NCBI GenBank assembly: GCA_964017195.1
Contig: CAXHKT010000142.1
Location: 45,837-109,836, forward strand
Direction: 5' to 3'
Length of the DNA: 64,000 nt
Source of the DNA: Siderastrea radians
Taxonomy: Eukaryota > Cnidaria > Anthozoa > Scleractinia > Rhizangiidae
How positions within the stretch are numbered: the stretch's first letter is position 1; each line of letters starts with the position of its first letter. A program made the position numbers and the translations under genes. Below, in pieces: positions 57,101 to 64,000 of this stretch. The notes beneath the pieces were generated by a model. That model did no database searches. It was not told the DNA's origin and saw only the letters and a list, made by a program, of their open reading frames with translations.

Positions 57101-60100
57101 GATAAAGTAATTGTCTAATTTAAGAAATTCTCACCTTTGTTATAGATCTGCAGCTGGAGAAGTTTTTTGTTTGCTGTGGAGCTCTTACTACTGCCAGCGA
57201 GAGCTAAAGCGTAGGTCGTAAGCGCGAGGATGTTTACTTTATTGATGCTGTCCAACTCTGTTTCCATAAAAGCCACTGCATCCTTAATCCTTTGGCTTTT
57301 ATTCTAGTTATGAGTGAAATAACAAAATAAGTCTTTTGCTGGATTATTTTAAAGAACGTTTTTGGATTTCCCTAACGGCTACCCGGTACTCATTTGTACT
57401 GACAGTAGTGACAACACGTAAGAACAAAGCTTCCAGCGGGCTTGACAACCGACAGTAAGACCCACGTCCAACGCACTAACTTCTCCAGCATATTTTTAAG
57501 TACTCCACCACTTACTTGGAGGTCAGGAACTCAGCCAGGGCTTAACCTGATTCCTGAAACAGATAGTAGTTAACTAGAAAATAGCTAGGCCCTGCCCTGA
57601 ATGGAACGCTTGAGAAATCAGGACTGAATCACGGACCTCAATGGATCGAAAGTCCGATCGGTTAAACCCTAGAACTCCACTACTCTAACCATGGGATACT
57701 CTGTTATAGTTCCTTACTTATTAAACTATCATCTACTGACCTGGCCATGGCATTCACACTCAAGAAGAGACACAACAACAAACGCCGTCATCGCCACGTC
57801 ACCATGAGTACCACCCTACATAGAGATAAAGTTTATATAGTTACGCAAAGTGTAGGTGATGTGAAAAAAAGAATTAAAAGTCACTGGATCCCAGCTTTGA
57901 CCAATAGCAAAAAACCTAGACTTGAAATTTCAGATACTCCCTCATCTATCAAAGTTACCCCCCCCCCCCCTCTTTTACTCCCTTCAAGCCAGCATCCATG
58001 TATAATTAAAACAAATAACTCACCATCATAGATCTATGAATAATAGCCTTGACTTCAGGAAATGCCCCATCCTGACGCTGGTTTTCAAGAAGCCAACTTA
58101 CTGACTCACAGACAAGAGCCTCGTCAATTGCAATTCCATCGAATTTTTGCGCTGCACAGAACACTCTGGCTGCAAATGCGGTAAGCCTGTATAATGGAAA
58201 CGTATGGCAAACACTTTATTTAGCCCACTATTTTAACTACAAAGGCCTTCCTTCTTAAGCTCTTTAAGGCTACTCCAGGTAATTTCCAATACTTAAGGCT
58301 TAAGGTTCAGGAACAAAGACGACATGGTTCAACAAGACTATACTATACTAACAAGACTACACTACTATACTATGCTATGCTATGCTATGCTAGACTAGAC
58401 TAGACTAGTCTAGACTGTAAGTGTATTTGTTGAGTGTAGTCTGTTTTTTATTTGTTTCATTGTTTGGCGTAAGCACATTCTTATATTCATTGTCAACTAT
58501 TAAGATGTTAAGGAATGTGAACAAGTTTTTGTATGATTCCTCTTTGTTTGTTTGTTTGTTTGTTTGTTCGTTTGTTTGTATGTTTTAGCCTTAACATACC
58601 ACGTGCTTCCAGGACGGGATTCTCCAAACGCGCTAAAGGACTTGTCGATCCTGCGGTAATTCAGAGCCCGTTGATAGCCTGAATGAATGTAAAAATTCTG
58701 GTTAAAAATCATTTTAACATTGTACATACCCGCTTAGCCTCTAGAAGGTAATTTGTCAGCAACATTGAGTTGAGTGCGTGTGATTTCCCACACAGGGAGA
58801 CTAGTGATACTTGTAGCGGCTTTTGTATGCTACAGAAGTCTGGGGCAAGTTCTCGGGAGGTGGACCCGTCGATAGTCACGCTACCCTAGGGTGATTTTCA
58901 CTCCGATTGACAAAAACTCTGTCACCAATAATAGTTTTTCCTTAAAGGCTTGAGAACTACTCTCACCAAAACTATCACACTATACAACTCTCACATTAAG
59001 GCCGCGGGTGCTTGAACGTTTGGGAGCCGATTCCGTTGAAACTTCACAGTGACCTTGGGCAATGGTGTAAGTGCAACAAGGTTGTTTTTGGTTTGATAGA
59101 TTGCGCTTCTTTGCGATGCTTTGAGCTCCCTCAGTTAAGATTTTGTAAAACGCGACTCCATGTCCAAGTTTTCTCCTCGTGGAGAAGACAACACTTCTTG
59201 ATTTTACCACTCATTGATCAGTTAAAACCTCTATTGTGTCACAACAGAAGCCAATTATAGGATTTCGAGTTCCATTGGAAGTTGTAAGCTTTTAAATGAG
59301 TAAAATCGTCCTTGTTTAAATTTGAAGCCTTCAATGTTTCGGTAAAAAAGCCTGTTTGAAAAAATTGCTTCTGTTGTGACAACCTACAATACACCTAGTT
59401 TGTCTGCCTGTTGTGTCTGTTCAAGAGATTCTATATCCGCGCTGTATTCTTGGACACAAAATTGGTGGTTTAAGGGCTTCCGAAGGCTTACCGAATAAAC
59501 GCGAATGTTTAAAGTAAGATTATGGTAATTATGGAAATTAAATTCTAGCAGCTATTGTTCATTGTCCAGAAAAGAACAATATGTTGCAATTTAGAGTTCG
59601 CAAATTTTTGGATTGAAGATTATAAGCATTTCCCAAGCTCTATGTTAGCTATAAGGAGTATTATTGTAGTTTTTGTTTCGTTTTGTTGGAAAACTTCTAA
59701 ACAGTTCCTATTAACGTTTTACGTTAAAAAAGCCGGACTTCGACAGTTTTTTATTTAAAAATGCTTAAAAGTCGCAACTCTGTAGCACACGATTTAACGC
59801 ACGTGCAATTATTGATGCAGAAACTGAAAGTTTTACTGCAGAGCCTATTCATGAGTATTTCGCGCAATGTCGCTACCATTCGTCGCACTTCGTGCATACG
59901 CTTTAAATAGATAAATACTGATGACTTAGTTTCTCACCCGCGGAATTAATTAAGCGGATAATTGGAGTGTCAATTGGCCGATATTAAGATCTAAAGTGCG
60001 AGCGGCGGGGCTTTTAGTTCCACTTTCGCTTTTTTGCAGTGACAACTCAGCCTCCCACATCCCTTGTATTTTGTCAAAAAGTTGTGAAAAGGGTACCTCT

Positions 60101-63100
60101 CTCAGGAGGCAACATTACAGTAGATAGCACTGTAAGTTTGGAGAAAGATATTCCAATACTAGAAAAAAAGAGATTATCAGTTTCTTTACATAAAGGCTGT
60201 CTAAGTCTTTTAACCTGATTGAATCATGGCGTAGGCACGTGACTCTATGTCAGCGGTAACCTGTCTTGTTTTCAACAGGTACTGCAACACGTACACATTC
60301 GGAGCCAAGAACATCATCGTCTGTTCACCACAACCCATGGGCATGCGTAGAAGGCTTTCTAAACCACCGGATATTAAACTTGTAACCGCCGGACCAATAA
60401 GATTCCCTTAAAGAGATGAAAATTAATTAAAAGCTGATTAAACAAGTTGCTCATATATTTGTATGACAGTGATATAAAGATTTTAAATTTATGCACAATT
60501 AAATTAGAAAGAGCATAGTTTTGGATGAGCTTTACATAGCTCCACACGCATATAATATCGATCCGTGCGCAACTATAACTGCAAAACTTATAGTTTCTGC
60601 TGTATCTGGTTAGTCTTTCGGAAATTCAAAGAACACTGCTGGGCTCAAATGAAAACAATCACAGGCGAGTTAAGTCACAAATAAATTTTCAGAGCGGAGC
60701 TCGCGGAGCACCATGGGTAAGCAAATTTGGTAACCCGTTGATCCGAAAAATTTTGGTTCTGACTTCAGCGTACGCCCCCTACAGACTCTGGGGGAGGGTG
60801 AGGGGAGACCCAAGACAACCGGACCGGGGGAGGCGGAATGCCATCTTTTTTGTCTGTAGCTGAAGTAAACAATATGGCGGCTGGTTCCTCGTACACTTGA
60901 AAATTGTAATACATTTTTGGAATTAAGACTTGTAACAGTTCATCATAAAAAGGAAAAGGATTACTTCAATCTCGATGGCGCATATAGAAGATATTGGAGA
61001 GCTTGAAGGCAAGAAATCCTTGTTCGAGGACATACTTTTTTTTTAACTAAGGAGATCTGGAAAGAACCCGGCGACTTTCGTTTAGATTTTCAAGTCCTTC
61101 TTTCAGTTCAGTGGTAAAGTAAATTACAGATTTGATTGTGGATTTACGTGGTAAAAATTGTTTAATTGAGCCACTTTTCATGTTCAGTAAATTACGGTAA
61201 TTTTCTTGAAATGTTTTAAAAACTTGTTTAAAATAGCTGTGAAATTACCGTGTAGTTCCCGCTTGCGGGCTTGCGAGTAACTTCACTCGAGGGGAAAATT
61301 GAATGCAGTTTGCTTTCCTAGGCAAACAAGTGCTTCGTATGTGAATGACCTTTCATGTTTTGGAAGGTTTCTTGTCCCTTTTTCTGTGCTTTAATTCATT
61401 AGTGAGCAATCTGATATTTAGGCTTCAGTTAACTTAATTAAGCTTTTGAACTTTCCTTTTGAACTTTAGTGCGTAATTTTCAATATTTTTCTTAGAGCAA
61501 TTCTAGTGTATTTTATTCAAAAAGTGGAAATCGTGGCTATTCTAGACTGAGTCTGTGTTGTTTTTTTTCAATGTAGGTTGTTTTTCTTCGGCGACGCAAT
61601 TTTCCCTTTCGTAAACGGTCGTTGCCATTTTTAAGACACTTAGAAAATTTTTGAACTATTATTGAAAGTTTTTCTACTAAAAAGAAAGACATTCACAACC
61701 CAGATTCGAACCTCGGTCCTTTCGTATGCTAACCTCTCTCCCTTACCACTACACTACCACGCCAATCCGCCACAATTTCGAAAAATTAAAGTATATATTA
61801 TAATTAACTGTCTTTCATAACTGATACATCTATAATAGATGACCCTAGCCCTTTCCAGAACTTCTAACGTAAATTCAACTTGGGCTTAAACTTTGTTCTT
61901 CCTAAGACTATTTAAAAATGTATTTGTTACTTTATTGTGACTTAATCCAGAGCATATATTACATCTACCATGACAAAAGGCTTGGTTACCAATGATGGCA
62001 TCGACCGTCAAAAATGGCAACGACCGTTTACGAAAGGGAAATAGGCTTCGGCGACGCATATATTGGGTTGTTTTGACTAGTTCGTAATTTAGTATTCAAC
62101 ACCTGAAGAGTCGCTCTGTCGTCATTTTATGTTTATAGTCTTAGTGTAAAGCTCCTTATTTTTTTTGTTCAGTTGTGGAATATTTTATCTCCCTTATATT
62201 GTTATATTTTTGGTTTGCTTCATTTGAAGTGAATGAAATTTCTGTCCCAATTTAGCGACTAAACTTAGAATCGCCGTTTTAGTGAGTTTTAGTGAATGAG
62301 TTCAGTGTGGCATGTTTTCGTGTTCGTTTTGTTTTTAACCCCTAAGCCATTCAGTGTGTCTTTAGTTATAGATCGAAATGAAATCTTTATTTAAGTAACT
62401 ATAAGCAAAGCATTTCTCGGTTTAAGCCTATTTTGTCTAAAATGAGACTCTAAAAGCTTCCTAAAATTAGTTCAGGGTATGTTCTTGAAAGCGCCCGATT
62501 AATACTTTGCGCTTGAAAAACTTGTGCCATTAATTTGCTCTTGATAGTTATACGTGTGCTTGAAAGTTCCCAAAAACATTTTTTGGGGAATTTTTGACAA
62601 AACGGTATCTACGTGTGAACATTAGGCAAACAAGTGTCAAAACAGTTACTGCGGTGGAGAAGAAAGCTTGTATTTTTGAGAAACAATTTCGATCCTAAAA
62701 AGGGAAACGTTCCCATTGACTAAAACAAGTGTTTACTCCTAAAAAATGGGAACGTTGCCGTAATCTTCACTCAGACCTGTACGTAGTGACACTGCCATAC
62801 CCGTGAGTGACATGGAAGCCTTCAGTGATCCTGGTATTGCACGTGAAGGGACATTAAGAAGCACACTGTCTATCTGCATTCCGTTGTGGACAACTCCTGG
62901 TAAGTAAATAATTGCATGGTCTGTAAATTTCGCTACAAGTTTTCTCAAATATTCCCTGAATAGTCGGGTTTGTGTTTTGTGTTGTTGTCAGTTGTTGTTG
63001 TTGAAAAGGACCCATAAAGTAAATTTTGCCAAATTTTAGTGTTTGGTTGATTGTTATTATATCTCTACTCTCGTCACCGATCTGGATGAAAATGTGCTGG

Positions 63101-63256
63101 TATTGATTTGAAAGTTTCCTGATAATCATTATTGTAAGGTACTAAGTGAAGAAGGATTGTTTTATTTAGTAGCGATGTGTTACTTACGATCGTGTTTTAT
63201 TCCAGGTGCGGGAGCGGTTGAGTTTATGGCGTCTTGTTTCTCGTCGCGTAAAACTC
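47800..63256 (-). CDS. C3: Complement C3-like thioester protein, 3' half (17 exons)
   Basis: Seventeen exons on the minus strand (listed separately) join with GT-AG borders and consistent phases into about 760 codons. Order: end of the MG/CUB region, thioester domain with GCGEQ (60,321-60,335), catalytic His codon (58,036-58,038, in IIHRSMM), rest of the alpha-helical thioester domain, CUB, MG8, and a C-terminal C345C/netrin domain. Alpha-2-macroglobulins lack the C345C domain, so this is the C3/C4/C5 branch, and the His places it with covalently binding C3-type proteins. It would be a secreted opsonin that attaches to microbial surfaces through the thioester. The beta chain, anaphylatoxin region and signal peptide lie right of the window. 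Odd: a very basic insertion in MG8 (54,155-54,289). No premature stop is seen. Confidence 0.93.
48237..48825. mobile_element. ~590-bp MITE in C3-like intron, TA flanks
   Basis: The left end TAACGTTCGGGCGTACAAG and the right end CTTGTACGTCCGATGGTTA are inverted copies (three differences). A TA target duplication is implied. The interior includes CAAGACGAATTAATATATAG and AGACCTGCCGTTTTCAGTAG and GATGGCGCCCAAAATGGCGG. Part of it recurs inverted at 53,785-53,960. Confidence 0.82.
49146..51377. mobile_element. 2.2 kb TTAA-flanked inverted-repeat element in C3-like intron
   Basis: Left border TTAA|AGTGCTACTACGATAAAAA (49,142 on) and right border ATCATAGCAGCACT|TTAA (to 51,381) are inverted, and about 240 bases inside each end the same 18-mer GTTGAGACTTCTACGTCA is found in opposite orientation. 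TTAA duplication is a hallmark of piggyBac and Kolobok elements. The interior has degenerate GGAGCTGGCTACG repeats (50,150-50,310), two ~110-bp direct copies (50,343-50,557), and an 84-codon frame (50,516-50,770) with no known domain. No transposase is seen, so it is non-autonomous or degraded. A TATC microsatellite is at 51,160-51,187. Confidence 0.8.
51498..51575 (-). CDS. C3: C3-like exon P (C345C start)
   Basis: Acceptor TCCATGTAG, donor TTTG|GTAAGA; 78 nt. Reads DDCPSCVDRSFKLHELVKKA then CHEFDF, matching '...C...vDyvykt'. Confidence 0.9.
52090..52146. repeat. (ACA)n / (CAAA)n simple repeat
   Basis: AACAACAACAACAACAGC then ACAAACAAACAAACAAAC in a C3-like intron. Possibly a retroelement tail. 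Confidence 0.85.
52193..52282 (-). CDS. C3: C3-like exon O (anchor region)
   Basis: Acceptor CGGAACAG, donor CAAG|GTATCT; 90 nt. Reads DSCTEFYSPNP, then GICKEGYCRCSQ, matching human 'ESCTRFY...LC....CRCAE', the disulfide-rich link to C345C. Confidence 0.94.
52373..52478 (-). CDS. C3: C3-like exon N (MG8 end)
   Basis: Acceptor TGGTCATAG, donor CCAG|GTATAA; 106 nt. Reads AKEFCAKFMVNRMYDVGTVQ then PVPVKVYDYYKP, the last MG8 strands ('vk.yd.y'). Confidence 0.93.
53256..53330 (-). CDS. C3: C3-like exon M (MG8)
   Basis: Acceptor TTTTTACAG, donor GAG|GTAAAG; 75 nt, phase 0. Reads LMENVRPTVDRFEVSDRSVI then LYVSE, matching '...YE....s...liiYld.vs'. Confidence 0.93.
53639..53726 (-). CDS. C3: C3-like exon L (MG8)
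   Basis: Acceptor TTTTCACAG, donor GAG|GTAGAT; 88 nt. Reads MTIMEVGIFSGFTPDKDSLF, matching human 'MSILDISMMTGFAPDTDDL'. Confidence 0.95.
53785..53960. mobile_element. Truncated inverted copy of the 48.2 kb MITE
   Basis: On the minus strand this reads CCAAGACGAATTATTATCTAG, AGACCTGCCGTTTTCAGTAG and GAAGAAAAATGCGTGATTTT, as in 48,310-48,531, with an internal deletion of about 60 bases. Ends are missing. Confidence 0.8.
54120..54403 (-). CDS. C3: C3-like exon K (MG8 start, polybasic insertion)
   Basis: Acceptor TTTCGCTAG, donor CACG|GTTAGA; 284 nt. Reads IEVRHNVPSSKNETCHFVV (MG8 strand), then a long insertion in which about 24 of exon residues 40-77 are Lys or Arg (for example KPCKRKKKKKYHKK), then LQLKICAR, the return strand. 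Two Cys (CRKNKKGKPC) lie within it. The human loop at this point is about 11 residues. Confidence 0.9.
55060..55125 (-). CDS. C3: C3-like exon J (CUB to MG8)
   Basis: Acceptor TTTACACAG, donor CTG|GTAAAA; 66 nt, phase 0. Reads VTHLLGGQMFIDSSGSGVGH then LL, matching the '...v.a.G.G.al' strand before MG8. Confidence 0.85.
55929..56087 (-). CDS. C3: C3-like exon I (end of thioester domain, CUB)
   Basis: Acceptor TTCCTAG, donor GAGGAAGAG|GTATGT; 159 nt. Reads DTCVALQALSKYSEKTVGAN (last helix, 'DT.vaLqAL.'), then beta strands LRVSVSSEK and YHIDVNNALML of the CUB domain. Confidence 0.93.
56317..56483 (-). CDS. C3: C3-like exon H (thioester domain)
   Basis: Acceptor AATCACAG, donor ACACAG|GTTTGA; 167 nt. 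Reads NVETSAYALLAQMALGRL, then WLTSLRDPQGGFVSTQ, the conserved 'vE.TsYALLa...WL...r...GGf.STQ' signature. Confidence 0.95.
57135..57303 (-). CDS. C3: C3-like exon G (thioester domain)
   Basis: Acceptor ATAACTAG, donor AAAG|GTGAGA; 169 nt. Reads KDAVAFMETELDSINKVNIL then ALTTYALALAGSSKS, the 'a.yalala' helix pair of the thioester domain. Confidence 0.93.
57741..57815 (-). CDS. C3: C3-like exon F (thioester domain)
   Basis: Acceptor CTATGTAG, donor CAG|GTCAGT; 75 nt, phase 0 both sides. Reads GGTHGDVAMTAFVVVSLLE, matching 'GG....aLTAFVLiSL'. Confidence 0.94.
58024..58186 (-). CDS. C3: C3-like exon E (thioester domain, catalytic His)
   Basis: Acceptor ATTATACAG, donor ATG|GTGAGT; 163 nt. Reads LTAFAARVFCAAQKFDGI, WLLENQRQDGAFPE, then IIHRSMM. 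The His corresponds to the catalytic histidine of human C3 (VIHQEM), which directs the thioester to hydroxyl groups. Confidence 0.95.
58336..58415. repeat. (CTATG)n / (CTAGA)n simple repeat
   Basis: ACTATACTATACTAAC passes into GCTATGCTATGCTATGC and AGACTAGACTAGACTAG. A (GTTT)n run follows at 58,543-58,584. Both lie in C3-like introns. Confidence 0.9.
58600..58678 (-). CDS. C3: C3-like exon D (thioester domain helix)
   Basis: Acceptor TTCATTCAG, donor ACGTG|GTATGT; 79 nt. Reads GYQRALNYRRIDKSFSAFGE and ends GSTW, the conserved 'GsfSaFG...GSTWLTAF' stretch shared with the next exon. Confidence 0.93.
58679..60214. other. C3-like intron C, no other feature
   Basis: 1.5 kb intron between exons D and C. 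Short frames on both strands have no domain character, and no repeat family is recognised. Confidence 0.6.
60215..60406 (-). CDS. C3: C3-like exon C (thioester site)
   Basis: Acceptor CTCTTTAAG, donor ATCAG|GTTAAA; 192 nt. Reads NLIGPAVTSLISGGLESLL then RMPMGCGEQTMMFLAPNVYV. Cys and Gln of GCGEQ form the internal thioester. Ends in an alpha helix (ESRAYAMIQS). Confidence 0.96.
61586..62058. mobile_element. ~440-bp element with 32-bp perfect TIRs and 13-bp direct flanks, carrying a tRNA-like core
   Basis: TTTCCCTTTCGTAAACGG... at 61,601-61,632 is repeated exactly inverted at 62,010-62,041. CTTCGGCGACGCA flanks it directly on both sides (61,586-61,598 and 62,046-62,058), like a long target duplication. 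Inside lies a tRNA-like sequence (61,691-61,763). It sits in the C3-like intron between exons B and C. No protein is encoded. Confidence 0.88.
61691..61763 (-). ncRNA. tRNA-like sequence (tRNA-Val-like, degenerate)
   Basis: The minus strand has a good Pol III A box TAGTGTAGTGG (61,756-61,746) and B box GGTTCGAATCT (61,712-61,702) at the 33-base spacing found in tRNAs, and ACGAAAGGACC as in tRNA-Val. The acceptor and anticodon stems do not pair, so it is a tRNA pseudogene or SINE head, not a working tRNA. Confidence 0.65.
62801..62896 (-). CDS. C3: C3-like exon B (CUB segment)
   Basis: Acceptor TACTTACCAG, donor ACGG|GTATGG; 96 nt. Reads VVHNGMQIDSVLLNVPSRA and ends SMSLTG, matching the 'vpGS...v.v.G' strand that precedes the thioester domain. 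Confidence 0.85.
63188..63256 (-). CDS. C3: C3-like exon A (pre-thioester linker)
   Basis: Acceptor ATTATTACAG, donor C|GTAAGTAA; 69 nt. Reads VLRDEKQDAINSTAPAPGIKHD, ending one base into an Arg codon completed by the next exon. Low-complexity linker before the CUB part. It is the first exon I can place; earlier ones are outside the window or not recognised. Confidence 0.7.
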
Positions 63257-64000
63257 CTGTAATAATAATGATAATATATACATTAATTGAGAGACACCCA
63301 TTGACACTGACACTCGTTCCTTCGTCATTTACTTACTCAATTACTCTCTTAAATTTTCTGGTGCCCACAGTGCTGTCAACCGTGGCTGGTTTGATTTGTC
63401 AGATTCTGGCAGTTAACACATACTCCTTATTCTATGGTTTTAAAAATGTAGGCCGCAGATGTCTTACGAGTTGTGTCACTTGAATGGGTTAAATGTCCGC
63501 GGGTATTATCTATAAAACCATAGAATAAGGTATTATTACTCCGATTTATTATTTTACCTTAGCTACAGCTCTCATCTTTAAAACGAAGAAACCGGAAAAA
63601 TACAGTGTACTAAGGGATTCTACAGTTTAATACACTGTCATATATTGCGTGTTCTCCTGCCCTAATATTTGGTAAATTAAATGACGTCGAGTAGTTGAGT
63701 GATAAACGCATGTAATATGTTTAACGTTACCAAGGCGGTATGATCATAATCTCTTAAAGTTACTTAGAATTGATTTATCGCTGGGCCCATAATTAGGAGT
63801 CTCCGGGTTCGATTGGGAACGTAACCTTTTCGTCTGCTTTTTTTTTTTGGTTTTGTTTCATTTTGCTTTCAACAAGACCAGGAGGAATGGAAAATATATC
63901 GTACCAAAATAGGTCGATATGGAAACAGTCAGAGTGCAAGATCGTGATGTCTTAACCCAATGGTGACAAGCATCTAACTTCTCCTTACAAAATCATTACG
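63257..64000. other. C3-like upstream intron, partial
   Basis: No further exon is recognised to the window edge. GGGTTCGATTGGGAAC at 63,809 resembles a Pol III B box with a loose A-box-like match upstream, possibly a SINE scrap. A poly-T run is at 63,838-63,848. Confidence 0.4.

Noticed and set aside
57600..57700. tRNA-like sequence in a C3-like intron
   Set aside because: Only loose A-box and B-box resemblance; no stem pairing.
61691..61763. Functional tRNA gene
   Set aside because: A and B boxes are good, but acceptor and anticodon stems do not pair.

Overview
This window looks like nuclear DNA of an anthozoan cnidarian (stony coral or sea anemone type); the species cannot be told from sequence alone. 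The reasons are an intron-rich complement C3-like gene, low GC, many short inverted-repeat transposons, and several non-LTR retrotransposon tails. Unique protein-coding sequence is sparse and most of the window is intergenic, intronic or repeat-derived.

Region 1 (1-12,190) is the most unusual part. A roughly 12.15 kb block begins and ends with the same 9-bp inverted terminus (TTAGATTCA ... TGAATCTAA) and is bordered on both sides by a GA microsatellite. It is built almost symmetrically: palindromic subterminal GTATTTGCTAC repeats at both ends, a ~35-45 bp GCGC-containing minisatellite about 1.2 kb inside each end, and in the middle one long reading frame for a zinc-finger, acidic, tyrosine-recombinase and SANT-like protein. 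That frame is interrupted by two in-frame stop codons. I read the block as a decayed or recoded Crypton-like large mobile element of a type I cannot match to a described family.

Region 2 (12,191-24,250) holds microsatellites, LINE 3' ends, a four-copy tandem repeat of about 95 bp, fold-back elements, a possible first coding exon of a minus-strand gene (19.5 kb), and a degraded L1/Tx1-type retrotransposon (22.8-24.2 kb).

Region 3 (24,250-47,780) has a minus-strand gene with a 352-codon open exon (26.3-27.3 kb) that may splice in phase to an exon at 24.5-25.0 kb. That exon encodes a cysteine-containing domain, and a broken paralogue of it lies on the plus strand at 45.5-46.0 kb. The rest is intergenic sequence with fold-back elements, microsatellites and LINE tails.

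Region 4 (47,778-63,256, minus strand) is the 3' half of a complement C3-like gene. I resolved 17 consecutive exons with GT-AG borders and matching phases, about 760 codons. They run from just before the thioester domain through the remaining CUB and MG8 domains to the C345C/netrin domain, the stop codon and a poly(A) signal. The thioester motif GCGEQ and the catalytic histidine are present. The MG8 domain carries a highly basic insertion. The 5' half of the gene lies beyond the right edge. Its introns host several inverted-repeat transposons, including a 2.2 kb TTAA-flanked element and a 440-bp element that encloses a tRNA-like sequence.
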